A stretch of DNA of 64,000 nucleotides from Gammaproteobacteria bacterium (GTDB lineage: Bacteria; Pseudomonadota; Gammaproteobacteria; SZUA-229): positions 62,001 through 126,000 of the forward strand of contig JADGFA010000002.1 in assembly GCA_016744065.1 (NCBI GenBank), read 5' to 3'. Positions 55,855 through 64,000 of the stretch are shown here, piece after piece. The position numbers were made by a program, and so were the translations under genes. Under the pieces are notes generated by a model that was not told where the DNA came from, made no database searches, and saw only the letters and a program-made list of their open reading frames with translations. Numbering within the stretch: the stretch's first letter is position 1; each line of letters starts with the position of its first letter.

Positions 55855-57003
55855 GTGTCAGAAAATAAAAATGAAAACCAGATATTAGTCATCGATGATT
55901 CACGTGTCATTCGTCGTGCGGCAGTAAAAATTCTACAAAAAGAATTTGATGTTATTGAAGCAGAAGACGGTGAAGAGGCCTGGGAAGAGTTACAGAAAAA
56001 TACAAACATATCAGTTGTGTTTAGTGACCTTGGCATGCCTAATATGGATGGTTTTGAATTATTAGAAAAAATTCGTAATGCACAGGATCCGATATTAGCA
56101 AAAATACCAGTGATTATTATTACTGGAGCAGAGGAGTCGGATGGTACGAAAGAAGAAGTGTTACGGCTTGGCGCAACTGATTTTATTAGCAAGCCTTTTG
56201 ATTCAATCTCATTAAAATCCAGAGCAGCAACACATATAAATTATCGAAATGAAGTGCGCTCACTGGAAAAAGCGGCATCCTGTGATAAGTTGACGGGACT
56301 GTTTACTGAGTTATCGTTCGGGCAGCAGGGTGAGCAGACGCTGGCATATGCCAGGCGTCATTGTACTGATATTACCCTGGTGCGTTTTGATATTGATCAG
56401 TTTTCTGAAGTATTTGTAAAACACGGTAAAAATATTGCCGAGCAAATTTTAGTTAAAGTGGCTTCTTTAATTAATGAAGGTAAGCGTACAGAGGATATTG
56501 CTGCACGCCTGGGTGTTTCATCTTTTGCGTTATTACTGCCTTGCTCCGATCCGCAGGGAGCGGAAGTTGTGGTAAGTCGAATCTGTCAGCGTGTAGCGCG
56601 ATTAAAATTAAAAATGGGTGAAGATGTATTTAATATCCGATTTAGTGCGGGTATAACTTCACCCGTATTAGTTGATACAAATATTAAATTTCCTGACCTG
56701 CTCAAGCAGGCTGAAAGTGCATTGAAAAAAGCGCTGGCCAAAGGTGGGGGGAAAATAATTCGATATCAGCGAAGTGTAGATAAAACGCTCCCATCAACGC
56801 CTGATGCTCCAATAGATAGTCGTGCAGACATTAACCTGGAAGATCTTATATCACAATTAACCAGGGAAAATGCTGGTGTTACTAATGATCAACTAGTATC
56901 GGCCATGCGAAAAATTATACCGTTAATAGCACATGCTGATAATAACCTTAAGCTTGGTTTGAGTAAGGTTATATTGCACCTTAAAAAACGTCTGCTCCCC
57001 TGA
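55855..57003 (+). CDS. Response regulator with degenerate GGDEF domain and intact I-site
   Basis: The 382 residues start at GTG. A receiver domain (about 8-125) has the phosphorylatable Asp58 in FSDLGMPNMDG and Lys113. The GGDEF-type domain (about 140-310) starts with SCDKLTGLF. Its signature reads LGVSSF (219-224) instead of GGDEF/GGEEF, so it should not make c-di-GMP. The allosteric RxxD motif is intact as RTED (211-214), in its canonical place five residues upstream. It is probably a phosphorylation-gated c-di-GMP receptor. A helical tail of about 60 residues follows. No cognate kinase is adjacent. Confidence 0.88.
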   Translation: MSENKNENQILVIDDSRVIRRAAVKILQKEFDVIEAEDGEEAWEELQKNTNISVVFSDLGMPNMDGFELLEKIRNAQDPILAKIPVIIITGAEESDGTKEEVLRLGATDFISKPFDSISLKSRAATHINYRNEVRSLEKAASCDKLTGLFTELSFGQQGEQTLAYARRHCTDITLVRFDIDQFSEVFVKHGKNIAEQILVKVASLINEGKRTEDIAARLGVSSFALLLPCSDPQGAEVVVSRICQRVARLKLKMGEDVFNIRFSAGITSPVLVDTNIKFPDLLKQAESALKKALAKGGGKIIRYQRSVDKTLPSTPDAPIDSRADINLEDLISQLTRENAGVTNDQLVSAMRKIIPLIAHADNNLKLGLSKVILHLKKRLLP

Positions 57004-57124
57004 TATAGGGTAATTTATAATATCAGATGAATTGATAGTTAAAGTATTTATATAAATATTAGAGCGATATCTTTATCCTTTAGGTACAATAGAAGCCCAT
57101 ATTTTTTCAGGATTTTATTGTTTC

Positions 57125-59458
57125 ATGATGTCTATTCCCCAGCGTATTGCCGAAGAGTTATCCGTTAATGTACAGCAGGTTATTTCTGCGGTTGAACTAC
57201 TGGATGAAGGCTCAACAGTCCCTTTTATATCTCGATATCGAAAAGAAGTAACAGGTGGATTAGATGATTCGCAATTACGTAATCTGGAGGAACGTTTGCG
57301 TTATTTACGTGAGCTAGATGAGAGACGTGAAGTGATTTTGAAAAATATCGATGATCAGGAAAAACTAACCCCTGAGCTGAAAGCTTCAATTATGCAGGCA
57401 GATACAAAAAATCGTCTTGAAGATTTATATTTACCCTATAAACAAAAGCGGCGCACAAAAGCACAGATCGCAAAAGAGGCTGGTCTTGAGCCGTTAGCTA
57501 TTGCATTATTTGAAAACGCCGCATTAGAGCCTGATGTTGAGGCTGAAAAATATATAGATTCAGAAAAAGCAATTACAGATATCAAGATGGCGCTGGATGG
57601 TGCGCGTCAGATTTTGATGGAGCGATTTGCTGAAGAAGCTGATTTATTACAGAACTTACGTGAGTATTTATGGAAGCAGGGAATAATTGAATCACGGGTA
57701 ATATCAGGAAAAGAAGTGGAAGGTGAAAAGTTTGCTGATTATTTTGAATATGAAGAAGCGCTAGAAAAAATCCCATCCCATCGTGCTCTGGCATTATTTC
57801 GCGGTCGCAATGAAAGTGTTTTGCAAATGAATTTAAAAGTGCCAGGTGAAGATGAGTTAGCCAGTAAATCACTTAGCCATCCTTGCGAGGCAACAATAGC
57901 AAAATATTTCAATTTGGAAAATAATGGAAAACCTGCTGATAAATGGTTGTTTGATACAGTGCGGTGGGCGTGGAAAATAAAAATATTCAGCCATCTTGAT
58001 GTTGAATTAAAAATGAAGCTTAAAGAAGCGGCTGAAGAGGAAGCGATAAAAGTATTTGCCTCTAATTTACATGATTTATTATTAGCTGCACCAGCCGGAG
58101 CAAAAGCAACGTTAGGACTTGATCCGGGGTTGCGTACGGGAGTTAAGGTCGCCGTTGTTAATGAAACCGGTAAAATGGTTGATCACGCAACAATTTATCC
58201 CCATGTTCCTAAAAATCAATGGGATCAGTCAATAGCTGTTTTAGCCGCACTCTGTAAAAAGCATAATGTAACATTAATTAGTATTGGTAACGGTACTGCA
58301 TCGCGTGAAACAGATAAGTTAGCAAAAGAATTAATTAAAAAATATCCTGAATTAAAAATGACACCGTTGGTGGTTTCAGAAGCGGGTGCATCTGTATATT
58401 CAGCATCTGAATTAGCTTCAAAAGAGTTTCCTGATCTTGATGTTTCTATCAGAGGGGCAGTATCTATAGCACGTCGCTTACAGGACCCGCTTGCAGAATT
58501 AGTTAAAATAGAGCCTAAAGCAATTGGTGTTGGTCAATATCAGCATGATGTTAGCCAGGTAAGGCTGGCACGTCAGTTGGATAACGTGGTTGAAGATTGT
58601 GTAAATGCGGTGGGTGTAGACATTAATATGGCATCGGTTCCTTTATTAACGCAGGTCTCTGGTTTAAGTCAGTCGATGGCAGAAAATATAGTGCAGTTTC
58701 GTGATGAAAATGGAGCGTTTAAAAATAGAAAACAGTTGTTAAAAGTGCCACGGCTTGGGCCAAAAGCATATGAACAATCAGCCGGTTTTTTACGTATTTT
58801 AAAAGGAGAAAATCCGCTGGATGCTTCTGCTGTTCATCCTGAAGCCTATCCTTTGGTAGAAAAAATAGTTGAATTGTCTGGAAAATCTATTCATGCAGTT
58901 TTAGGTGATACCCGTTTCCTTAAAAAAATAAGTGCTAATGATTATGTAGATAATGATTATGGCTTACCTACTGTTATAGATGTTATCAGTGAAATGGAAA
59001 AACCAGGGAGAGATCCACGACCTGAATTCAAAACAGCTGAATTTAAAGATGGTGTGGAAGAAATAAAAGATTTATCGACTGATATGATTTTAGAAGGCGT
59101 GGTAACAAATGTGACAAATTTTGGTGCGTTTATTGATATTGGTGTCCATCAGGATGGTCTGGTTCATATATCGGCATTATCAAATACATTTGTAAAGGAT
59201 CCACGTGAAGTTGTTAAAGCAGGTGATATTGTAAAAGTTAAGGTAATGGAAATTGATGTGCAACGAAAGCGCATTGCTTTAAGTATGAGACTAGATGATG
59301 ATAGTCGTGACCAGCTTAAAGATATGCCGAGGGAAAAAAATCGGCCACAACAGAGTCGTCAAAAAAGTCATCAGAAAAACCGTCAACAAAATCAGTCTGG
59401 TGGCAATATGGAAAATTCTGCAATGGCAGATGCACTTTCCAGAGCATTTAAAAAATAG
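57125..59458 (+). CDS. tex: Tex family RNA-binding transcription accessory protein
   Basis: The 777 residues show the Tex architecture: an N-terminal helical region with [17 protein letters not shown], a YqgF-like nuclease-fold domain ([16 protein letters not shown]), helix-hairpin-helix repeats ([17 protein letters not shown]) and a C-terminal S1 domain ([26 protein letters not shown]). The tail is Gln/Lys-rich. It binds RNA and is linked to transcription and virulence-gene control in several bacteria. Confidence 0.95.
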   Translation: MMSIPQRIAEELSVNVQQVISAVELLDEGSTVPFISRYRKEVTGGLDDSQLRNLEERLRYLRELDERREVILKNIDDQEKLTPELKASIMQADTKNRLEDLYLPYKQKRRTKAQIAKEAGLEPLAIALFENAALEPDVEAEKYIDSEKAITDIKMALDGARQILMERFAEEADLLQNLREYLWKQGIIESRVISGKEVEGEKFADYFEYEEALEKIPSHRALALFRGRNESVLQMNLKVPGEDELASKSLSHPCEATIAKYFNLENNGKPADKWLFDTVRWAWKIKIFSHLDVELKMKLKEAAEEEAIKVFASNLHDLLLAAPAGAKATLGLDPGLRTGVKVAVVNETGKMVDHATIYPHVPKNQWDQSIAVLAALCKKHNVTLISIGNGTASRETDKLAKELIKKYPELKMTPLVVSEAGASVYSASELASKEFPDLDVSIRGAVSIARRLQDPLAELVKIEPKAIGVGQYQHDVSQVRLARQLDNVVEDCVNAVGVDINMASVPLLTQVSGLSQSMAENIVQFRDENGAFKNRKQLLKVPRLGPKAYEQSAGFLRILKGENPLDASAVHPEAYPLVEKIVELSGKSIHAVLGDTRFLKKISANDYVDNDYGLPTVIDVISEMEKPGRDPRPEFKTAEFKDGVEEIKDLSTDMILEGVVTNVTNFGAFIDIGVHQDGLVHISALSNTFVKDPREVVKAGDIVKVKVMEIDVQRKRIALSMRLDDDSRDQLKDMPREKNRPQQSRQKSHQKNRQQNQSGGNMENSAMADALSRAFKK

Positions 59459-59510
59459 TATTAAAATATGTAATATATTAAATGAATCAGAAATTAAAAA
59501 GCTATAACGT

Positions 59511-61403
59511 ATGTTAACACTCTCAAGTCTGGCGATTCGCCGTGGAACTAAAGTTTTGTTTGAGCAGGCAAACTTTAAAATTCATCGTGGTAATCGTGTC
59601 GGTGTTACGGGGGCAAATGGTTGTGGAAAATCAAGTTTATTTGCGTTAATACTAAAGCTCATACAAAGTGATGCAGGTGAAATTATAATACCGCAGAAAA
59701 CGGTTATTGCACATGTGGCACAGGAAACGCCCACAACAGAAAAAAGCGCTCTTGATTATGTTTTAGATGGAGACATTGAACTTAGAAAAATCCAACAACA
59801 ATTAGCTAAAGCGGAACATAATAATAATGGAGCAGAGCAGGCTGAATGCTATAGCCGTCTGGAAGAAATTGATGCTTATACCGCTGAAGCCCGAGCGGGT
59901 AAATTATTATTGGGCCTGAGTTTTACAACAGAACAGCTGAGCCATTCTGTTAGTCGTTTTTCTGGCGGTTGGCGTATGCGTTTAAATTTAGCACAAGCGC
60001 TTATGTGTCGATCTGATCTGTTGTTGCTTGATGAGCCAACTAACCACCTTGATCTGGATGCGGTTATCTGGCTTGAACAATGGTTATTAAGTTATACAGG
60101 AACCATGTTATTAATATCCCATGACCGTGATTTCTTAGATAAAGTGACCAGTCATATTATGCATATAGAGCAGCAAACTGTAAATTTGTATACAGGGAAT
60201 TACACGGCATTTGAAAAATTGCGTGCAGAAAAACTGGCATTACAAAAATCACAATATGATAAACAACAGCGTGAAATTGCACATATAGAAAATTTTATAC
60301 GTCGTTTTAAAGCTAAAGCGAGTAAAGCAAAACAGGCACAGGGTCGTGTGAAGGCACTTGAAAGAATGGAAATGATTTCAGCAGCACATATTGATTCACC
60401 CTTTAATTTTTCATTCTTTAAACCTGAAAAACTACCCCATCCTTTAATGCGCCTGGATGATATTAGTGTGGGATATGGCGATGTTCAAATATTGAAGGCT
60501 GCTAGTATGAGTTTGTTACCTGGTGACCGAATTGCCTTGTTAGGACATAACGGTGCAGGTAAGTCTACTTTAATAAAGTTATTAGCAGGAGAGCTAAAGC
60601 CGCAACAGGGTGATTTTGAACAGTCATCAGAATTAAAAATAGGTTATTTTGCCCAACATCAGCTTGAGCAGTTAGATCTGGAAGCCAGTGCACTATTGCA
60701 TTTACAGCGTCTGGATGCACAATTAACAGAACAGCAGGTGCGTAGTTACCTGGGCGGGTTTGATTTTCATGGTGACCGAGTGCTTGAGCCCGTAGCGCCA
60801 TTTTCCGGCGGAGAAAAAGCTCGTCTGGTGTTAGCGTTACTTATTTACCAAAAACCTAATATATTGTTACTGGATGAGCCAACCAATCATCTGGATCTTG
60901 AAATGCGTCATGCGCTATCAATTGCATTGCAGGAATATGAAGGTGCTATGGTTCTAGTTTCCCATGACCGCCATTTGCTACGTGCGGTTACAGATCAATT
61001 TTTGTTGGTTGATGGAGGTAAGGTCAAACCCTTTAATGATGACCTGGATGCTTATAGAAACTGGTTAATACAGCCTAAAACAAGTGATGAGAGTAGTGGT
61101 GTTTTAGATAAAACATGTACTACTATTAATAAAAAGGCCCAGAGACAGCAGTTGGCAGAGCTTCGTAAGCGATTGAACCCGTTAACAAAAGAAGTGAAAT
61201 CACTAGAAAAAACAATGGCTTCATTGGAGCAGGAAATAGTTAATGTAGAAGTTGATCTGGCTAAACCAGAGATGTACCAGGCAGAAAATCGTGAGTGTCT
61301 GGAACAACTATCAAAATTACGTGGTGAGCTGAGTGGCAAGCTGGAGGAAACAGAGGAAAACTGGTTAGCTAAAAGTGAAGAGTTAGAACGGTTATCAGGC
61401 TAA
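59511..61403 (+). CDS. yheS: ABC-F family ATPase (YheS-like)
   Basis: The 630 residues carry two ABC domains without TM segments: Walker A GANGCGKSS and GHNGAGKST, signatures FSGGWRMRL and FSGGEKARL, and two LLLDEPTNHLDL Walker B regions. The inter-domain linker (IENFIRRFKAKASKAKQAQ) is the ABC-F P-site tRNA interaction motif. The C-terminal coiled coil is present. Length and order match E. coli YheS (637). ABC-F proteins act on the ribosome to relieve stalling. It follows tex by 52 nt. Confidence 0.9.
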   Translation: MLTLSSLAIRRGTKVLFEQANFKIHRGNRVGVTGANGCGKSSLFALILKLIQSDAGEIIIPQKTVIAHVAQETPTTEKSALDYVLDGDIELRKIQQQLAKAEHNNNGAEQAECYSRLEEIDAYTAEARAGKLLLGLSFTTEQLSHSVSRFSGGWRMRLNLAQALMCRSDLLLLDEPTNHLDLDAVIWLEQWLLSYTGTMLLISHDRDFLDKVTSHIMHIEQQTVNLYTGNYTAFEKLRAEKLALQKSQYDKQQREIAHIENFIRRFKAKASKAKQAQGRVKALERMEMISAAHIDSPFNFSFFKPEKLPHPLMRLDDISVGYGDVQILKAASMSLLPGDRIALLGHNGAGKSTLIKLLAGELKPQQGDFEQSSELKIGYFAQHQLEQLDLEASALLHLQRLDAQLTEQQVRSYLGGFDFHGDRVLEPVAPFSGGEKARLVLALLIYQKPNILLLDEPTNHLDLEMRHALSIALQEYEGAMVLVSHDRHLLRAVTDQFLLVDGGKVKPFNDDLDAYRNWLIQPKTSDESSGVLDKTCTTINKKAQRQQLAELRKRLNPLTKEVKSLEKTMASLEQEIVNVEVDLAKPEMYQAENRECLEQLSKLRGELSGKLEETEENWLAKSEELERLSG

Positions 61404-61819
61404 AGTGTCGTTTTTGCTGATACAAAATATACATATTATGTGTTTTGTGTGCTGGATAAAAGTTATGACAATAAATTTTGATTTGGGATTTATCTTAAAG
61501 TAACCTCTACTAGATAGGCCCTGGTCTTAATTAAACCCTGTTATTCTATGGCAGTAGGTTCTTCGGTAATATTCAGAGTAGCAGTACACAAGTTTCATGC
61601 TTAATAAATAATAGTGGTATTTAGCCTATATATTATCAATTAATATGCTATAGGTTAAACCTGAAGTATTCTGGGTGCCCTGTGCTGGATTCTAGCTCAG
61701 GAAATAGCCCGTTAGTCAGAATAGTCGAGAGCAAAAAATCTATTTCCTTATAATAAATAGATATTCCCAGTACCTAATGGATTACCCAATCGGATGAGGT
61801 CTTAAAGGGGGAGAACTAA
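61404..61819. other. Intergenic region without a recognisable gene
   Basis: This 416-nt interval precedes the HD-GYP gene. I checked it for a GEMM-like c-di-GMP riboswitch and did not find the conserved core. It ends with a strong AAAGGGGGAGA ribosome-binding site for the gene at 61820. Confidence 0.5.
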
Positions 61820-62977
61820 ATGTCTAAAAATAATTCTATAGATCAGCTAGATGCTATTAGTGCAAGTACGCTAGCGAGCTTCTTTGTCAATTTTACTTCA
61901 TCTCAGCGGCAGATGGAGCAGTCTTTACTAATGCTTGAAATGTCTCCGCATGATAATGAGTTAATATTAGAGCTACAACAAGGTGTCGAGTTAATTCAGC
62001 AATCGCTGCAGGATGTCGGCCTTGAAAATATAGAGCCATTAACCGTTAGTCTGAATGGCTTGTTGCAGCAGGTCATATTAAAAAACCTCACCTTTGAAAC
62101 ATTACTGAGTGATTTAATTCTTCTAGCAGTTAATGATATTAAAATCGTAATGGAAAAAATAATTGATGGTGAAGATCGATGTGTTTTGTTAACAAGAATG
62201 CCAAGAATTTGTGAAAGTATTGATGCAATAGGAACTGCTGATGAATTAAATCGAGATACAGTTATAAGGGATGCTTTATTATTGCTTGATCCGAGTATAG
62301 AAATTATTGAAACCAGTATTTCTAGAAGTGATTCATTAATTAATTTATTTTCAAAAGAAATGCCAAATGAAGAAGAGCTTGCAGCTTATGGAGTTGAAGA
62401 GAGTGACGATTTTATTTTCTTTCGTGCATTGGTTGAGCCTTTAGAAACGCGTGCCAATTATTGGCGAGGTCGTGCTCATCGTATGTTACGTCTAGCTCTT
62501 AAAATGAATGACCAGGCAGGCAGGCCCGTTAACCCTAATCAATTGGCAGCAGCTGTTTATATGCATGATGCTGGTATGGCTTTATTGCCTTTAGATATTA
62601 TTAATTGTGAAGATAAGCTATCTGATGAGCAGCTAGAAAAAATGCAGCAGCACCCTGTTATTGGTTACGAACTAATGCGTTATATGAAAACCTGGCGTGA
62701 AGCTTCGTTCATTGTCCTGCAACATCATGAGCAGGTCGATGGTGGAGGCTACCCTTATGGGTTGAGTGATAAGGATATTTGCGATGGAGCAAAAATACTG
62801 GCTATTGTTGATGCTGTAGATGCCAGAACGCATGAACGTGCATATGCTACTTTATTAAAAAGGCCATTGCTTCGAGCCGCTATTGAACTGGGGCAAAGTG
62901 AAGGTATTCAATTTAGTGAAAAGTGGATTGCTGTATTTAAAGATGTGTTTCAGGAGTTAAGAAAACTAAATATTTAA
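61820..62977 (+). CDS. HD-GYP domain c-di-GMP phosphodiesterase
   Basis: The 385 residues consist of an N-terminal helical domain of about 200 residues without a recognised fold and a C-terminal HD-GYP domain. All metal ligands are visible: His220, His249-Asp250 (VYMHDAGMALLP), QHHEQVDGGGYPYGL, and the Asp pair in ILAIVDAVDAR. It should cleave c-di-GMP to pGpG/GMP. GGGYP replaces the more usual GSGYP. The strong ribosome site suggests good translation. It contrasts with the dead HD-GYP protein at 10.8 kb. Confidence 0.92.
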   Translation: MSKNNSIDQLDAISASTLASFFVNFTSSQRQMEQSLLMLEMSPHDNELILELQQGVELIQQSLQDVGLENIEPLTVSLNGLLQQVILKNLTFETLLSDLILLAVNDIKIVMEKIIDGEDRCVLLTRMPRICESIDAIGTADELNRDTVIRDALLLLDPSIEIIETSISRSDSLINLFSKEMPNEEELAAYGVEESDDFIFFRALVEPLETRANYWRGRAHRMLRLALKMNDQAGRPVNPNQLAAAVYMHDAGMALLPLDIINCEDKLSDEQLEKMQQHPVIGYELMRYMKTWREASFIVLQHHEQVDGGGYPYGLSDKDICDGAKILAIVDAVDARTHERAYATLLKRPLLRAAIELGQSEGIQFSEKWIAVFKDVFQELRKLNI

Positions 62978-63063
62978 AGTTATACTGAAGATGTTTTTAT
63001 TATAAAGTTTAGCTATGAAATTAATATAAGTGAATAATTAATAATCTTAAAAGATATGTAAAA

Positions 63064-63462
63064 ATGAATAAAATAATTAAAACTAAAGATGAATGGATTC
63101 AGCAGCTTGGGGAAGACATATATCGAGTAACACGTGAGCAGGGAACAGAAGCTCCTTTCAGTGGTGCTTATTATGAAAATGATAAAACGGGTATTTATAA
63201 TTGCGTATGTTGCAGTGCCCCGTTATTTGCGTCACAGGAAAAATATGACTCAGGCAGTGGTTGGCCCAGTTTCTGGAAGCCAGTTAATGAGCTATGTATT
63301 AAAGAAATAGAAGACGTTTCACTGGGTGTAAAAAGAATAGAAGTCAGATGTGAAAAGTGTGATGCTCATCTTGGCCATGTTTTTGAAGATGGCCCAGAAC
63401 CAACAGGGTTACGTTATTGTATAAATTCAGTCTGTATGGATTTTAAACTGGAAAAGCTCTAG
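63064..63462 (+). CDS. msrB: Peptide methionine (R)-S-oxide reductase MsrB
   Basis: The 132 residues contain the zinc ligands CVCC (47-50) and CEKC (96-99), the GSGWPSFWKP block and HLGHVFEDG, and end with the catalytic Cys119 in RYCINS. It repairs the R-epimer of methionine sulphoxide in proteins with thioredoxin. It is cytoplasmic, with no signal peptide. Confidence 0.95.
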   Translation: MNKIIKTKDEWIQQLGEDIYRVTREQGTEAPFSGAYYENDKTGIYNCVCCSAPLFASQEKYDSGSGWPSFWKPVNELCIKEIEDVSLGVKRIEVRCEKCDAHLGHVFEDGPEPTGLRYCINSVCMDFKLEKL

Positions 63463-63498
63463 AGAATACAGTTTAGGAAATTTAACCTGGGAAAAAAT

Positions 63499-64000
63499 CT
63501 ATAATTCAATGCATTGTCTGTATTTTGCTATAAGAGGTTTTATGTTTAAGTCTGTGTTTATTTTTTCAGCCAATATAGTCTGGGCTTCAGGTTCACCATG
63601 AACCAGTACTAATTGAGGGCGGTTTTTAAAATGGCTGTACCAGTTAATAAGTCCTTGTTGGTCAGCATGGGCAGACAGGCCTCTTGGTGTAGTTACTTTT
63701 GCATTTACTTTAATTTTTTCGCCCCAGAGTGTTAACCATTCGACACCATCGACCAGCAGTCGCCCTGGTGTATTTCTGGCCTGAAACCCTGCAATGATGA
63801 CATGGTTCTGGTGTCGCCATAAGTTGTGTTTTAAGTGGTGTTTAATTCGTCCGCCAGTACACATTCCACTACCCGCGATAATAATAGCACCTGACTGAAT
63901 ACGATTTAAGGCCATTGATTCTTCAGTGGATGAAGTCATTGTTAGATTTGGTAAGTTAAATGCATTGCTGCCTTTTTTGATGCTTTTACGTGTATCGTTA
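63499..64000 (-). CDS. C-terminal part of a beta-CASP metallo-beta-lactamase fold RNA hydrolase (5' end outside window)
   Basis: The frame is open to the window edge (AAC at 63999) and covers the last 166 residues or so. Visible motifs are TSSTEESMALN, IIIAGSGMCTGGRIKHHLK and PRGLSAHADQQGLINW, the beta-CASP and post-CASP signatures of RNA-processing MBL proteins (YsH1/CPSF73-like bacterial homologues). The N-terminal HxHxDH metal site lies outside. It is convergent with msrB. Confidence 0.88.
   Translation of the reverse strand, partial: NDTRKSIKKGSNAFNLPNLTMTSSTEESMALNRIQSGAIIIAGSGMCTGGRIKHHLKHNLWRHQNHVIIAGFQARNTPGRLLVDGVEWLTLWGEKIKVNAKVTTPRGLSAHADQQGLINWYSHFKNRPQLVLVHGEPEAQTILAEKINTDLNIKPLIAKYRQCIEL

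Noticed and set aside
61404-61819. c-di-GMP riboswitch before the HD-GYP gene
   Set aside because: The GEMM core sequences and paired stems could not be found.

Overview
The window looks like chromosomal DNA from an AT-rich gammaproteobacterium. The evidence is the gene content: ubiK, the torF-glnK-amtB cluster under a sigma-54-type promoter, hrpA, comM, typA, tex, an ABC-F gene, minimal putA, monomeric NADP-isocitrate dehydrogenase, a LapG-type protease, VPLPA/PEP-CTERM-like exported proteins and many c-di-GMP proteins. I cannot name the genus from sequence alone.

Region 1 (1-26.3 kb) is mostly backbone. It holds a membrane class III cyclase with a TPR lipoprotein, an ABC-2 exporter pair, a solitary MbcA/ParS-like antitoxin, a pterin dehydratase, an orphan ParA, two small secreted proteins (one with a VPLPA-CTERM tail), a TPR/beta-barrel outer-membrane protein, a LapG-type protease coupled to a membrane receptor with a catalytically dead HD-GYP domain, an ExeA-like ATPase, pyruvate kinase, PutA, a PilZ protein, a DUF302/dihaem cytochrome pair and HrpA.

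Region 2 (about 26.9-40.7 kb) is a decayed, layered genomic island at a tRNA-Arg(CCG) gene. Three copies of one tyrosine recombinase lie in the same orientation: intact (39.4-40.4 kb), frameshifted and 5'-truncated (31.0-31.6 kb) and a short relic (28.7-28.9 kb). The cargo comprises a Fic gene broken by an in-frame TAA, a lipase-like toxin with a probable immunity partner, remnants of a conjugative transfer region (truncated coupling protein, MobC/replication-relaxation protein, a GC-rich palindromic segment), an unknown 179-residue protein, an AbiEi/AbiEii toxin-antitoxin pair with two perfect 45-nt palindromes in its promoter region, and a 1083-residue membrane KAP NTPase. This is the part most likely to hold undescribed biology.

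Region 3 (40.8-64 kb) returns to backbone: a second CTERM-tailed exported protein, monomeric IDH, ComM, UbiK, TorF-GlnK-AmtB, a DUF4124 protein, a DUF1631 protein, HDOD and FHA regulators, TypA, a response regulator with a degenerate GGDEF that keeps an I-site, Tex, an ABC-F ATPase, a canonical HD-GYP phosphodiesterase, MsrB and the end of a beta-CASP metallo-hydrolase.

Two themes recur. One is c-di-GMP reception: PilZ, a canonical HD-GYP, a dead HD-GYP beside LapG, and a dead GGDEF with an intact RxxD. The other is mobile, conflict-type modules stacked at one tRNA site. All calls were made by reading the sequence; no database search was run.
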